Below, piece after piece: positions 63,991-64,000 of a stretch of 64,000 nt of DNA. The notes below the pieces were generated by a model. The model did not search any database. It was not told where the DNA came from and saw only the letters and a list, made by a program, of their open reading frames with translations. Origin of the DNA: Hemileia vastatrix (Eukaryota; Basidiomycota; Pucciniomycetes; Pucciniales; Zaghouaniaceae). The translations under genes were made by a program, and so were the position numbers. How positions within the stretch are numbered: the stretch's first letter is position 1; the number at the start of each line of letters is the position of its first letter. The stretch covers positions 283,091 to 347,090 of the forward strand of contig JASXTE010000026.1 in the NCBI GenBank assembly GCA_030280995.1, given 5' to 3'.

Positions 63991-64000
63991 GTCAGTTTAC

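Noticed and set aside
1..64000. tRNA, rRNA, viral or intact transposon genes
   Set aside because: I saw no cloverleaf with a clear B box, no rRNA core, and no polymerase, integrase or capsid motifs; a tRNA scan would be needed to be certain.

Overview
The window is nuclear DNA from an animal, most likely an arthropod and plausibly a mite. That view rests on spliced genes with GT-AG introns, about 65% AT noncoding DNA, AATAAA signals after genes, and gene families of animal type: a receptor tyrosine kinase, PKA RII, EHBP1, P protein/OCA2, LARP4, GM2 activator, eIF1 and a secreted trypsin-like pseudoprotease. The mite guess is an inference. Noncoding DNA is crowded with microsatellites (CAA/TTG, GAT, AG, CT) and short minisatellites, and some of these run into coding exons as poly-Q, poly-S, poly-H and poly-T.

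Layout. 1-1.7 kb: cysteine-rich coding-like scraps (+) faintly like DEG/ENaC channels. 3.7-11.0 kb (-): an 11-exon receptor tyrosine kinase of the Trk/ROR/MuSK group with a very long poly-Q tail. 12.1-13.6 kb (-): a single-exon serine protease homologue lacking its catalytic His. 17.1-17.9 kb (+): a GM2-activator/ML-domain gene with two frame breaks, followed by an orphan signal-peptide ORF. 20.6-22.0 kb: a block of complex sequence with exon-like pieces and no recognisable product. 22.5-26.5 kb (-): an EHBP1-like protein with NPF motifs and a bMERB domain. 30.2-32.7 kb (+): a complete seven-exon P protein/OCA2-type transporter. 38.9-49.5 kb (-): the PKA type II regulatory subunit, with long introns and a possible alternative first exon. 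52.1-52.9 kb (+): a broken F-box gene. 55.1-58.7 kb (-), possibly extending to 62.5 kb: LARP4. 63.4-64.0 kb (+): eIF1.

The genes do not form one pathway. They are mostly independent housekeeping and signalling genes, with the gaps filled by simple repeats.

The most useful technical result is a set of single-base frame breaks in otherwise conserved genes (eIF1, PKA RII, GM2 activator twice, F-box gene). For eIF1 and PKA RII the summed exon lengths are off by exactly one base, which points to residual assembly indels more than to loss of essential genes. The F-box gene also has two in-frame TAG codons and looks truly decayed. I found no convincing tRNA, rRNA, CRISPR, virus or intact transposon, and no system that I can claim as new beyond the unidentified block at 20.6-22.0 kb.
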